From JACOUT01 sp964580865 (GTDB lineage: Bacteria > Myxococcota > UBA727 > VGSZ01), in contig CAZONM010000001.1 in assembly GCA_964580865.1 (NCBI GenBank), positions 4,121-68,120 on the forward strand: a DNA stretch of 64,000 nucleotides, given 5' to 3'. Below, one piece after another: positions 1 to 8,631 of this stretch; within the stretch, counting starts at the first letter, position 1, and every line of letters begins with the position of its first letter. Position numbers and translations under genes: made by a program. Under the pieces are notes generated by a model. It was not told the origin of the DNA and did not search any database. It saw only the letters and a list, made by a program, of their open reading frames with translations.

Positions 1-380
1 GCGCCAGCCTCGTGAGCTCCGGCGCCGCACGCGCGGCTCACGGTGGATCAGCGCGACGAGTGTTCATCCGCCGGGACCATCGAGGCGAGGCGCTGCGTGC
101 AGCTCCCCGAGCTTGGCGAGGTCGCGTGCGACGACGTCGACGGGCGCTTCAGCGCGCGTGATGGTCGCTGCGCCGCGGCGGCGACGGGGCCTCCGGTGCA
201 GCTTCGTGCTCGCCACGGTCACCGGTCCCTGCGTTCAAGGGGTGTCCACCGGCCTCGACGGTGGGTCACCATCACGGCAGCGAGGTGCCCAGCGGAGCGG
301 CCACCGCGGTGACCGCAGCGATGGTCGAGCCGAGCGCGGCACCCGTTGCGACGGCGGCTCGACCGCGCTCTACCCACGCG
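1..380. other. No supportable gene (leading 380 bases)
   Basis: Both strands carry only short GC-driven open frames with arginine-rich translations and no recognisable domain, signal peptide or good ribosome binding site. The stretch presumably holds the end of an upstream region and the promoter of the gene starting at 381. I see no repeat or strong hairpin in it. Confidence 0.5.
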
Positions 381-995
381 ATGATCGCGATGGCCCTGAC
401 GCTCTTCTTCGCGCTGGCCGCTCCTCCCGCGGCCGAGCCAGCGCCGAAGGCACCAGGACCGAGCCCCGCGGCCCCGTGGCGCGCGCCGGAGCCCGGGGAC
501 TGTGACCGCGAGATCGGCATCGAGCCCGTCGCCGTGTACGAGGTGAGGGACCCGAAGGACCCCACCGTGAACCTGCGCCGCGATCCGAACGGCGCGGTGA
601 CCGACGCGCTGCCCAACGGCAGCCAGGTCCTGTTGCTGGAGCGCACGAAGAGCGACCCGTGGCTGCTCGTGCTCGCGGCGCGGCCTGCGGTCGAGTCGAC
701 GGGGTTTCTGCGACGCGAGTGGATCGTGAAGGGGTCGCGCGGCCTACGCCTACAGTCGCCGTCGACGACCGTCTTCGAGCTGCCGCTGCATGGCCTCGCC
801 GATGACGGTGCGCCCATCGTGCGCACCGTCCGCACCGGCAGCAGCGTGACCGTGCTGCAGGAGCAGGGCGCCTGGACCCGCGCGCTCGTGCGCGAGGAGC
901 CAACGAACATCAAGGGCTTCATCCACGAGAGCCGCCTTCACCTCGTCCACACGCGCCCGCGCACCGGCGCGTGCGACCACGACGTCACGCCCTGA
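381..995 (+). CDS. Secreted protein with two SH3b-like repeats
   Basis: The 204-residue product begins with a hydrophobic signal-like segment (residues 1-18) followed by an Ala/Pro linker. Residues about 60-115 (VNLRRDPNG... ending GFLRREWIV) and about 145-190 (VRTGSSVTVLQ... ending GFIHESRLHLV) have the pattern of bacterial SH3b domains, which usually bind cell-wall peptides or act as extracellular scaffolds. An in-frame ATG lies at 261, but its first 40 residues look non-coding and the signal peptide starts at the ATG at 381, so I chose that. It is followed by a strong hairpin. Function is not known; a cell-envelope role is inferred from the domains. Confidence 0.6.
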   Translation: MIAMALTLFFALAAPPAAEPAPKAPGPSPAAPWRAPEPGDCDREIGIEPVAVYEVRDPKDPTVNLRRDPNGAVTDALPNGSQVLLLERTKSDPWLLVLAARPAVESTGFLRREWIVKGSRGLRLQSPSTTVFELPLHGLADDGAPIVRTVRTGSSVTVLQEQGAWTRALVREEPTNIKGFIHESRLHLVHTRPRTGACDHDVTP

Positions 996-1064
996 CGAAC
1001 GCGGCCATCGGCCGGCGCGCACGCTCGCGACGGAGCCGAGGTGACCGAGTGGTACTAGCTCCGG

Positions 1065-1088
1065 GCACGAACGGGCGGACGTTCGTGC
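1065..1088. terminator. Perfect 9-bp stem hairpin, possible terminator
   Basis: GCACGAACG at 1065-1073 pairs perfectly with CGTTCGTGC at 1080-1088 around a 6-nt loop. It lies 70 nt after the SH3b gene and 45 nt before the next start. No T-tract follows, so it could be a terminator of the type common in GC-rich genomes or an operator dyad. Confidence 0.4.
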
Positions 1089-1133
1089 GACCGCACGGAT
1101 GATCGCGCGCCGGCGCTGCGCTATGCGCGGCCC

Positions 1134-2093
1134 ATGCTGTCCACCGCGCTCGCGCTCTCCCTCGCGTTCACCGCCGCCAACCCCATCACCGTCGACGTGG
1201 ACGCGCGCGACATCGGCAAGCGCATCGTGCATGCGAAGGTCGTCATCCCCGCGAGCCCGGGCCCGCTCTCCCTCAGCTACCCGAAGTGGCTGCCGGGGAA
1301 CCACGCGCCCACCGGGCCGCTCAACGGCGTGGTGAACCTGCGCCTCACGAGCGGGGGCGTGCAGCTGCCCTGGCGCCGCGACGCCGTCGAGATGTTCACG
1401 CTGCACGTGGACGTCCCCGCGGGGGCAAGCGCCGTGGAGGCCAGCTTCGACTACGTCGAGGACGCCGCCGGCTCGACCACCTTCACCGAGAACACCGCCG
1501 TGCTCCTGCCGAACACCGTGGTGCTGGTGCCCGGCGGCGCGCGCACCGACGACCTGCGCGCCCGCGCTCGCGTCACGCTGCCGGCGGGCTGGGGCTATGG
1601 CAGCGGCATGCTGGCCGTGAAGCGCAGCGGTGACGTCGTGGAGTTCGAGGAGCTCTCCCTCACGATGCTGGTGGACTCGCCCATCGCCATGGGGCGCTAC
1701 CACCGCCGCATCGCGCTCGGCGACAAGCACAGCATCTTCCTCGTGGCCGACTCCGCCGGCGCGCTCGAGGTCCCGGCCGACACCATCACGCAGTGGAAGC
1801 AGCTCGTGGCCGAGGCGGGCGTCACCCCGGGCATGACGCTCGTGGCCGTGAATGGTCGGCGCGACAGCCCCGAGGTGATGGACGCCGCGCTCCTCGCCGC
1901 GCGCAAGGACAAGGCGCCCCTCGAGCTCCTCGTCGAGAACGCCGGCTTCTTTCGCACCGTCAAGGCGGACTACCACGACGGCGCGCGCTACCCGGTGCTG
2001 GCGCGGGACCCCAAGCGGCCCGACGTGCTCACGAAGATCCTGGCGCCCCGCACGCCGCACGCGCCGCGCACGCCCAAGGCCCCGAAGAAGTAG
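1134..2093 (+). CDS. M61 glycyl-aminopeptidase-like protein lacking the catalytic domain
   Basis: A signal-like N-terminus (residues 1-16) is followed by an M61 N-terminal beta domain; the family signature around residues 49-64 (YPKWLPGNHAPTGPLNG) is clear. Normal M61 enzymes are about 600 residues, with a zinc protease domain (HEXXH) and then a PDZ domain. Here residues about 215-230 run directly from the end of the N-terminal domain (LVAEAG) into the PDZ core (VTPGMTLVAVNGR), and the usual C-terminal block (LELLVEN, YHDGARYP, ILAPR) follows. There is no HEXXH. The total is 319 residues, so the whole catalytic domain is missing without loss of frame. Probably not a peptidase; a binding or scaffolding role, or decay, are both possible. 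Confidence 0.75.
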   Translation: MLSTALALSLAFTAANPITVDVDARDIGKRIVHAKVVIPASPGPLSLSYPKWLPGNHAPTGPLNGVVNLRLTSGGVQLPWRRDAVEMFTLHVDVPAGASAVEASFDYVEDAAGSTTFTENTAVLLPNTVVLVPGGARTDDLRARARVTLPAGWGYGSGMLAVKRSGDVVEFEELSLTMLVDSPIAMGRYHRRIALGDKHSIFLVADSAGALEVPADTITQWKQLVAEAGVTPGMTLVAVNGRRDSPEVMDAALLAARKDKAPLELLVENAGFFRTVKADYHDGARYPVLARDPKRPDVLTKILAPRTPHAPRTPKAPKK

Positions 2094-2134
2094 GGATTCT
2101 CGACGACGCCGCGGACCCGGCGTAAGGTCCCTTC

Positions 2135-3238
2135 ATGTTGGCGCGTGGGACCGGGGTGTTGGTGGCGGCGCTCATCGCGGCCTGCGCGTCCGCGCCACCG
2201 CCACCGCCGCCGCCGCCGCCGCCGCCCGTGCAGGCGCCCGAGCCCGAGCCCGAGCCGGACCCTGCGCCCCAGACCTGGGAGCAGGCCGTCGAGAAGTGGG
2301 GCCACCAGTGTCCGGGGCCCTTCTTCACGCTGCCCGAGAAGACGACGGTGCAGGCGGCCGGGCGCACCTTCGAGATCGAGGGCAGCACGCTGCGCCTCGT
2401 GTCGGGCGGCGGCGCCTGGAAGGGGCCGCTCAAGATCGGCGTGCTCGGGGCCATCAAGGACGCCGAGTACAAGACCAAGCAGAACATCCAGAAGGCGGCG
2501 CGCGAGTTCAAGAAGCTCGGCGTGCACATCGTGGTGGCCAACGGCGACCTCATCGGCGACGAGGCCGGCGACCTCGCCAAGGTCGCCAAGATGCTCGGCG
2601 ACACCATCAAGGTCCCGATCTTCGTGCACTCGGGCAACTACGAGTGGACCAGCGCCTTCACCGAGACCTTCAACGGCCAAGGCGGCGCGTACCCCCACAT
2701 CTTCAACATGAACCTGCTGCGCCACGTGGACCTCGGCGGCGTGCACCTGTTCTCGTTGCCGGGCTGGAGCGTGCGGCAGTTCGTCAAGCCCGCTGCCTGC
2801 TACTACGACAGTGACGAGGTGAAGGCGCTCGAGGAGCAGCTGCGCCCCGTGGTGCAGAAGGGCGAGACCGTGGTGCTGCTGGCGCACGGACCGCCGCGCG
2901 GGCGCGGCAAGCAGTCGCTCGACTTCGCCGCCAGCGCCGGCAACGTGGGCGACGAGCACCTGCAGCGCATGCTGCGCGACGTGCCCGTGAAGTTCGGCAT
3001 CTTCTCGCACATCCTCGAGGCCGGCGGGCGCGCCACTACCGACGTGGAGCGCCAGCCGCCCCTCAAGCTGCCCCTGCGCCGGCCCGTCGACAAGCTCTAC
3101 ATCAACGCCGGCAGCGCCAGCGCCTTCGGCTGGCAGATGCTCGACAAGAAGACCTCGCACGGCATGGCCGCGGTGGTCGTCGTCGACGACATCGCGGGTG
3201 GCGGCAACGCGCGCGTGAGCTTCTTGAAGCTGCGCTGA
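2135..3238 (+). CDS. Metallophosphoesterase-like lipoprotein with degenerate motifs
   Basis: The 367-residue product has a hydrophobic leader and a lipobox-like cysteine at residue 17 (LIAACAS), followed by nine prolines in a row and a PEPEPEPD linker. The rest resembles calcineurin-type metallophosphoesterases: NGDLIGDE near residue 135, GNYE near 167 (GNHE in the family), LAHGPPRGRG near 250 and FSHILEAGG near 290 (GHxH in the family). The first Asp-x-His motif is replaced (LGAIKD) and two metal-binding His appear to be lost. Fold assignment is fairly secure, enzyme activity is doubtful. It sits 41 bases after the truncated M61-like gene and 6 bases before the next gene. Confidence 0.6.
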   Translation: MLARGTGVLVAALIAACASAPPPPPPPPPPPVQAPEPEPEPDPAPQTWEQAVEKWGHQCPGPFFTLPEKTTVQAAGRTFEIEGSTLRLVSGGGAWKGPLKIGVLGAIKDAEYKTKQNIQKAAREFKKLGVHIVVANGDLIGDEAGDLAKVAKMLGDTIKVPIFVHSGNYEWTSAFTETFNGQGGAYPHIFNMNLLRHVDLGGVHLFSLPGWSVRQFVKPAACYYDSDEVKALEEQLRPVVQKGETVVLLAHGPPRGRGKQSLDFAASAGNVGDEHLQRMLRDVPVKFGIFSHILEAGGRATTDVERQPPLKLPLRRPVDKLYINAGSASAFGWQMLDKKTSHGMAAVVVVDDIAGGGNARVSFLKLR

Positions 3239-3244
3239 TCGTCG

Positions 3245-4147
3245 ATGCGTGGGTCACTCGCCATCGCCGGGGCCGCGTGCTTGTGGGGGCTGTGGAGTCT
3301 GTTCTATCGGAGCGCCGAGCATGCGGCGCGCGCCACCCCCGTCTCGGCCGCGGCCGAGTCGTTCGTCGTCCTCGGCGTCATGCTGGTGGCGCTGTTGCCG
3401 CGCGCCGTCCACGACGCAACGCGGGCGCCGCGCCGATCGCCACGCGCCTGGGCCGCGCTGGCGTTCGCCGGCCTGCTCGACGGCGGGAACTTCCTCTGCT
3501 TCCTCGCAGCCATGCAGAAGACCACCGTGACCATCGCGGTGCTCACCCATTACCTCGCCCCGCTCGTCGTCGCGGCGCTCGCGCCGGTGGTCCTGCGGGA
3601 GCGCTGGCGGCTTGGCACGTTCGGCGCGACCCTGGTGGCCGTGGCGGGCCTCGCGTTGCTGCTGCGCCCGTGGGCGCAGACGCTGTCGGCCGGTGACGTG
3701 ACCGGTGCGCTGTTCGGCGCGGCGTCCGCGCTCTGCTACGGCGGCAGCGTGGTGGTGCAGAAGGGTCTGGCTGCGCGCTTCTCTCCCTTCGAGCTCGGTG
3801 CGTTCAGCAAGCCCCCCGCGCTGGCGGTCTCGGCGCTGGCGCTCGGGAGCGCATCCGCGCTCGCGCTCGAGCTCGAGCCGCTCGCGTGGCTGGTCGCGGG
3901 CGGGGTGCTGTGCGGCGCGATCCCCTTGGTGTTGTTCTTCACGGGTCTTCGAAGGACGGCGGCCAGCCGCGCAGCCGTGCTCACGCTCTGCGAGCCCGTG
4001 GTCGCGATGGCGGTCGGCGCGCTCGTGTGGCGCGAGCCGCTCGGGTGGTGGAGCGCGGCCGGGTCCGCGCTCATCCTGGGCGCCGCGGCGTGGATCGCGC
4101 GCGGCGAGGGCGGCGCTCAGCCGACGCCGCGCCGCGCCGTCGGCTGA
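3245..4147 (+). CDS. EamA/DMT-family transporter
   Basis: A 300-residue integral membrane protein with about ten hydrophobic segments in two similar halves, matching the drug/metabolite transporter layout. The first half opens with AGAACLWGLWSLFYR; the second half carries the typical ending LTLCEPVVAMAVGALVWREPL. Members export or import small metabolites across the inner membrane; the substrate cannot be told. It starts 6 bases after the phosphoesterase-like gene and its end faces the end of the MarR gene. Confidence 0.8.
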   Translation: MRGSLAIAGAACLWGLWSLFYRSAEHAARATPVSAAAESFVVLGVMLVALLPRAVHDATRAPRRSPRAWAALAFAGLLDGGNFLCFLAAMQKTTVTIAVLTHYLAPLVVAALAPVVLRERWRLGTFGATLVAVAGLALLLRPWAQTLSAGDVTGALFGAASALCYGGSVVVQKGLAARFSPFELGAFSKPPALAVSALALGSASALALELEPLAWLVAGGVLCGAIPLVLFFTGLRRTAASRAAVLTLCEPVVAMAVGALVWREPLGWWSAAGSALILGAAAWIARGEGGAQPTPRRAVG

Positions 4148-4152
4148 CCCCG

Positions 4153-4659
4153 TCACTTGGTGCGGCGCCGCGAGGGCTTCTTCTCCCGAGCGCATGCCTT
4201 GGCCTGTGCCGCGACCGCGCTCGCGAAGCGCGTGAGGAAACGCTCGAGCTCGTCGATGGCGGTGGGGTCCATGTCGGCGAGCGCGACCTCCATTGCGGCC
4301 TCGACGGTGCCTGGGGTCTTCACGTCCAAGCGCCGACCGCGCGGCGTGAGCACGATGGCCGTACGCCGCGCGTCGTCGGACGCCACGCGCCGCTCGAGGT
4401 AGCCGAGCTCCTCGAGCCGCTGGATGTGCCCCGTCATCGTGCTCGCGTCGAGGTGCAGGAAGGCGGCCAGCTCTCCCGCGGCGATGTGCGGGCGCCGTCC
4501 GATGACGCGCAGCACGAGCCGCTGCGGGCCGGTGAGCCCGAGGTGGCTGCCCATCGCGCGCGACAGCTGTTGCATGGCGTGGTCGACGGCCCAGACCTGC
4601 CGCAGCAGCTCGAGCGCGCGCCCCAGGGGCTGCTTCTCGACGATCGGGTCGTCGAACAT
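4153..4659 (-). CDS. MarR-family transcriptional regulator
   Basis: The 168-residue protein has the MarR winged-helix arrangement: a dimerisation helix, recognition region LTGPQRLVLRVIGRRPHIAA...LHLDASTMTGHI split over residues about 48-85, the wing with RRVASDDARRTAIVLTPRG, and a C-terminal helical pair. The start is set by AGGAGG seven bases upstream of the ATG at 4659; a longer in-frame extension upstream looks non-coding. MarR proteins are usually small-molecule-responsive repressors of a neighbouring gene. The divergent target would be the antiporter at 4827, and a dyad lies between them. Confidence 0.85.
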   Translation of the reverse strand: MFDDPIVEKQPLGRALELLRQVWAVDHAMQQLSRAMGSHLGLTGPQRLVLRVIGRRPHIAAGELAAFLHLDASTMTGHIQRLEELGYLERRVASDDARRTAIVLTPRGRRLDVKTPGTVEAAMEVALADMDPTAIDELERFLTRFASAVAAQAKACAREKKPSRRRTK

Positions 4660-4699
4660 GAGCGATCCTCCTGGCGCGGCAGGGCGCCAACGATTGCTT

Positions 4700-4716
4700 C
4701 GGTACCAAAGGAACCG
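4700..4716. promoter_or_regulatory. Imperfect dyad in the marR-antiporter intergenic region, candidate operator
   Basis: CGGTACC at 4700-4706 and GGAACCG at 4710-4716 form a 7-bp inverted repeat with one mismatch and a 3-bp spacer. It is the most symmetrical element between the divergent marR and cation antiporter genes, as expected for a dimeric winged-helix repressor. Function is inferred from position only. Confidence 0.35.
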
Positions 4717-4826
4717 GTCGGCGGGAAGGCACCACTCCGAGCAGACCGCGTCGCCCGCCGCCCATCGACCAGGGCCAGCCGGCCGCACACGCCCCGGTGC
4801 GGCCCGGCATCGGCGAGGGTCACCGC

Positions 4827-6440
4827 GTGCACGCTGAGCTCGCCGTCGTCACCCTCTTCGCCGTCGCCTCCATCGTCGCGCTCATCGCCAAGCGCTTCCG
4901 CCTGCCGTACACGGTCGCGCTCGTGGTCGCGGGCTTGACGCTCGGCTCCATCGATGTCGTCGACCCGCCGCAGCTCACCAAGGATCTGCTGTACGCGGTG
5001 TTCCTGCCGGGCCTGCTCTTCGAGGCGTCCTTCCACCTCGAGCTCAGGAAGTTCTGGTCGAACCGCCTCGCCATCCACGCGCTCGCCGTGCCCGGCGTCG
5101 TCGCCAGCATCCTGTTCACGGCGGCCCTGTTCACGCCCGTCGCCGATGTGCTCCACCTGGCGGCGAACGTCCGCTTCGTCGACGGGCTCGTCTTCGCCGC
5201 CATCCTGGCGGCGACCGATCCCATCGCGGTGGTGTCGCTGTTCAAGAGCCTGGGTGCGCCCAAGCGCCTCGCCGTCCTCATCGAGGGCGAGAGCCTGTTC
5301 AACGACGGCACCGCCGTGGTGCTGGTGGGCATCATCCTGGTGCTCGCCACCGGCGGCTCGATGTCGGTCGCGAGCGCCAGCCTCCAGTTCCTGTTCGTGG
5401 TGGGGGTGGGCGGGCTCATCGGCGCCGGCATCGGCTACGCCATCAGCCTCGTGATCCAACGGGTGGACGACCCGATGATCGAGATCACCCTCACCACCAT
5501 CGCGGCGTGGGGGTCGTTCATGGTCGCCGAGCAGGTGCACGCGTCCGGCGTCATCGCCACGGTGGCCGCCGGCATGATCTGCGGCAACTTCGGCAAGCGC
5601 ACCGGCATGTCGCCCTCCACCATCGTCGCCACCGAGACCTTCTGGGAGTACATCGCGTTCGCGCTCAACTCGATCGTGTTCCTGCTCATCGGCTTCGAGG
5701 TGCACGTCGACGACATCGTGGCCAGCTGGCTGCCCATCGTGGTCGCCTGGCTCGCCGTCACGGGCGCCCGGGCCGTGGTCGTCTATGGGGTGGCCGGGCT
5801 CCTGCGCAGGACGAAGGAGCGCATGCCGTGGTCGTGGGCCGGCATCCTCGCCTGGGGCGGGCTGCGCGGCGGGCTGTCGATGGTGCTGGTCCTCTCGCTC
5901 GTGACCGACTTCCCGCACCGGCAGTTCCTCATCACCGTCACCTTCGGCGTGGTGCTGCTGTCCATCCTCTTGCAAGGGCTGAGCATCGGGCCCGCGCTCA
6001 AGAAGCTCGGCGTCATCGGGGGCCGCGCCGATCGGCTGGAGCTCGAGGGCACCCGAGCGGCGCTCGCGGCCGCCACCGCGGCGCGCGACGAGATCGAGAC
6101 GCTGACGGCGACGCACGGCATCCCCGGCGTCGTCGTCGAGGAGCTGCGCGCGGAGTATCAGCGGCGCCTGTCGGAGGCGGACGCCAAGGTGCGTGCGTCG
6201 CACCTGGAGCAGCAGGCCGTCATCGACGAGGAGCGCCGGCGGGCGCGCCGACACCTGCTGATGGTCGAGCGCGCCCGCGTGCGCGACCTGCTGCACGAGG
6301 GCCTGCTCAGCGAGGAGGCGGCGCAACCGCTCTTGGCTGACATCGACGCACGCCTGATGGATCTGGACGAGCCGAGCCTGCCGCCGCCGCCGACCTCGTC
6401 ACCCACTCCGCCGCCGTCGGCCGCGCTCCACGCGAGCTGA
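4827..6440 (+). CDS. CPA1-type Na+/H+ antiporter (NhaP-like)
   Basis: About 12 membrane segments and the CPA1 ion-site motifs are visible: ATDPIAVVSLFKSL, EGESLFNDGTAVVLVG, and GGLRGGLSMVLVLSL. These proteins exchange Na+ (or K+) for protons at the inner membrane. After about residue 390 comes a charged, coiled-coil-rich cytoplasmic tail ending in a Pro-rich stretch. I chose the GTG at 4827 because GAGGGT sits 7 bases upstream and the first membrane segment begins at once; an in-frame GTG at 4797 is the alternative. Divergent from marR and convergent with the next antiporter. Confidence 0.85.
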   Translation: MHAELAVVTLFAVASIVALIAKRFRLPYTVALVVAGLTLGSIDVVDPPQLTKDLLYAVFLPGLLFEASFHLELRKFWSNRLAIHALAVPGVVASILFTAALFTPVADVLHLAANVRFVDGLVFAAILAATDPIAVVSLFKSLGAPKRLAVLIEGESLFNDGTAVVLVGIILVLATGGSMSVASASLQFLFVVGVGGLIGAGIGYAISLVIQRVDDPMIEITLTTIAAWGSFMVAEQVHASGVIATVAAGMICGNFGKRTGMSPSTIVATETFWEYIAFALNSIVFLLIGFEVHVDDIVASWLPIVVAWLAVTGARAVVVYGVAGLLRRTKERMPWSWAGILAWGGLRGGLSMVLVLSLVTDFPHRQFLITVTFGVVLLSILLQGLSIGPALKKLGVIGGRADRLELEGTRAALAAATAARDEIETLTATHGIPGVVVEELRAEYQRRLSEADAKVRASHLEQQAVIDEERRRARRHLLMVERARVRDLLHEGLLSEEAAQPLLADIDARLMDLDEPSLPPPPTSSPTPPPSAALHAS

Positions 6441-6473
6441 GCGGAAACCCAAGCGCTCGCGGGTGGAGGCACC

Positions 6474-7796
6474 TCAGGCCGGCGTGGACGGGCCCACGGG
6501 TGTCGTCGCCGCCTCGCTCGCCGGCGGAGCAGCGGTCTCGCTCCTTGGCGGAGCAGCGGCAGCTTCGCTCGCAGGCGCCGCCAGGTACCCGCGAAACAGC
6601 CGACCGAGCGCCCGCTCGACGAAGGGACGCTCGCGAAACAGCGTCAACAGCGCCGCGAGCGTGATGGTGAACAGCACGCAGCCAAAGACCGTCGCCTCGA
6701 TGGTGGCGCCCTCCACCACGCCGGCCTGGGACGGGACCGCGGCGAGCACGGCGGCGGCCAAGCCCTTTGGCACCATCGCCGCCGCGATCTTGGCGTCCGC
6801 GCTCGTGGTCGTCGACGCGCGCAAGCTGAGCCGCACCACGAGCGGCCGCAGCAGGAACATCGCCACGGTGGCGAGGCCGCCAAAGACGAAAGGCTGGTAG
6901 CCGTCGAGCTTCAGGGCTGCGCCGAGGTAGACGAAGAAGAGCACCTTGAGGAAGAACGCCGACTCCGACAGGAAGGTGCGCTCCCCTTCCGTGAGCGCGA
7001 GCTCACGCGCGTAGGGCTTGTTGGCGGCGAAGGTGTCGACGTTGCCAAGGACGATGCCGAAGGCGAGCACGGCGATGGCGCCGAAGGTCCCCACCGCCTC
7101 TGCGGCTGCGAACACCAGGAAGACCGCGGCGCCCATGGCGAGCAGGCTGGCGCGCCGGGCGCGCAGCGCGCGCAGCCCGAACGCCCAGCCGCCCGCCGCC
7201 GCGCCGCCGATGACCACGGCGCCCACGAATGACCAGGCCAGGTCGAAGGCGATGATCTTCGGCTGCAGCTCGCCCGCGACCAGCACGCCGGTCAATGCCA
7301 GCGTGACGACGATGCACAGCACATCGGAGACGGCGCTCTCGAGGGTGAGCACGGTGCGGGTCTTTGGTTGCAGCGGTAACAGGGCCACCATGGGGATGAC
7401 CACGGCCGAGGAGGTGCCGCCGAGGATCGCGCCGAGGCAGAGGGCCGCGAGCGGCCGCATGCCAATGAGCGCCCAGCCGAGCACCCCCATCACCGCCATC
7501 GTCGCCAGGAAGTTGGCGAAGGTCAGGATGGTGGAGGGCGCGAGCGCCTCGCGTAGCTCCTGCACGCGCAGCCGGCTCGCGCCCTCGAACAGGATGAGGA
7601 CGAGCGCGGCCGTGGTGAAGGTGCGGTCAATGCCCTTCAGATCGGCGACGTCGAACACGCCGCTCATCGAGGCGACCAGCCCGAGCAGCAAGAGCACGAG
7701 GACATCGGGGACGCCGGTGCGGCGAAACAGCTCCTCGAGCGCCATGCCGACGACGACGAGGCCGGCGAGGACGGCCAGGATGACGGTCGCGCTCAT
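6474..7796 (-). CDS. Cation/proton antiporter (CPA2/Kef-like membrane domain)
   Basis: The 440-residue protein has 10-12 membrane segments with family features: RTGVPDVLVLLLLGL in segment 1, LILFEGASRL, and LGGTSSAVVIPMV plus LESAVSDVLCIV, which correspond to the unwound-helix ion site of CPA transporters. The last 35 residues are an Ala/Pro/Ser tail of two imperfect repeats, presumably disordered. There is no C-terminal TrkA-N (NAD-binding) domain. GGGAGG lies 9 bases before the ATG. It probably exchanges K+ or Na+ for H+ and starts 82 bases after the trehalose genes on the same strand. Confidence 0.8.
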   Translation of the reverse strand: MSATVILAVLAGLVVVGMALEELFRRTGVPDVLVLLLLGLVASMSGVFDVADLKGIDRTFTTAALVLILFEGASRLRVQELREALAPSTILTFANFLATMAVMGVLGWALIGMRPLAALCLGAILGGTSSAVVIPMVALLPLQPKTRTVLTLESAVSDVLCIVVTLALTGVLVAGELQPKIIAFDLAWSFVGAVVIGGAAAGGWAFGLRALRARRASLLAMGAAVFLVFAAAEAVGTFGAIAVLAFGIVLGNVDTFAANKPYARELALTEGERTFLSESAFFLKVLFFVYLGAALKLDGYQPFVFGGLATVAMFLLRPLVVRLSLRASTTTSADAKIAAAMVPKGLAAAVLAAVPSQAGVVEGATIEATVFGCVLFTITLAALLTLFRERPFVERALGRLFRGYLAAPASEAAAAPPRSETAAPPASEAATTPVGPSTPA

Positions 7797-7878
7797 GACG
7801 TGACGCCTCCCTTCACGCGAGGACGATGACGCCCTGGACAGGGGCGCGGCGGCCGGGACCTGCTCGGGACGTACCGAC

Positions 7879-8631
7879 TCACGCCGCTCCCCTCCGCAGC
7901 GCGATCAGCCGCTCGAGCAATCGATCGACGTCCTCCTGCGCGCCCACGAAGTAGGGCGCCGCGGACCTGCGCGCGCGGCCGACCCGAGCGGCGACCAAAG
8001 GATGATCGCCCGACAGCGCGAACACGTCCTCGTCCGTCACGTCGTCGCCGAGATACAGTGCGGCGGCTGGTTGCAGTGCGTCCCACAGATGGAGCAACGC
8101 GTCGCCCTTGTGTTGCGCGGCTGCGGGCAGCACGTTGACGACGTGGTGACCGCTCATGGTGCGCAGGTCGCGCGGCAGCACCTCGAGGGCCGCGCGGATC
8201 CGGGCGAGGGCCGCGCGCGGATCGTGCGCGTTGCGGTAGTGGATCGACAGCGAGTAGCGCTTGTCCTCGATCTCGACCCCGCGCACGCCGTGGAGCGCGC
8301 GCAGCAGCCGCTCGTGGGTCCGCGCCAACGCGCGCGGCGCGGCGACAATCGCGCCCGGACCCTCCTGCCCGTGGTTGCCGATGACGTGCTCGACGTGGGT
8401 GCCGCGCAGACGGGCCTGCACGTCGCTGCGCGCGCGCCCGGAGATGACCGCGGTCGGGTACAACCCGCTGAGCTGCGCCAGCAACGAGCGCGTGATGGCG
8501 GAGAGCGCAGCCGCATGTCGGTCCGGCACAATGGGCGCGAGCGTGCCGTCGAAGTCGAAGGCGAGCAGGCAGGCGCTGCCGGCGAGCGCCTCCAGGATGC
8601 CGGCGCCGCGGCGCCCCAACAGGTCGATCAT
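7879..8631 (-). CDS. otsB: Trehalose-6-phosphate phosphatase
   Basis: A HAD-superfamily phosphatase of 250 residues. The nucleophile motif DFDGTLAP has Asp26 and Asp28; ISGR (motif II), IGNHG, the cap segment with VEDK-like IEDKRYSLSIHYR, and the acidic motif LGDDVTDEDVF are all present. It removes phosphate from trehalose-6-phosphate to give trehalose in the cytoplasm. The ATG at 8631 overlaps the otsA stop (ATGA), so the two are translationally coupled. A longer start 13 codons upstream would give an Arg-rich leader inside otsA and is unlikely. Confidence 0.92.
   Translation of the reverse strand: MIDLLGRRGAGILEALAGSACLLAFDFDGTLAPIVPDRHAAALSAITRSLLAQLSGLYPTAVISGRARSDVQARLRGTHVEHVIGNHGQEGPGAIVAAPRALARTHERLLRALHGVRGVEIEDKRYSLSIHYRNAHDPRAALARIRAALEVLPRDLRTMSGHHVVNVLPAAAQHKGDALLHLWDALQPAAALYLGDDVTDEDVFALSGDHPLVAARVGRARRSAAPYFVGAQEDVDRLLERLIALRRGAA

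Noticed and set aside
2198..2224. Triplet repeat encoding nine prolines, as a possible phase-variable repeat
   Set aside because: The codons are a mix of CCA, CCG and CCC-type triplets and length changes would stay in frame, so it is simply a proline linker after a lipobox.
4434..6326. Long minus-strand open frame opposite the CPA1 antiporter
   Set aside because: Antisense shadow with Gly/Asp/His-rich composition; the real marR gene occupies a different minus frame with a good ribosome binding site.
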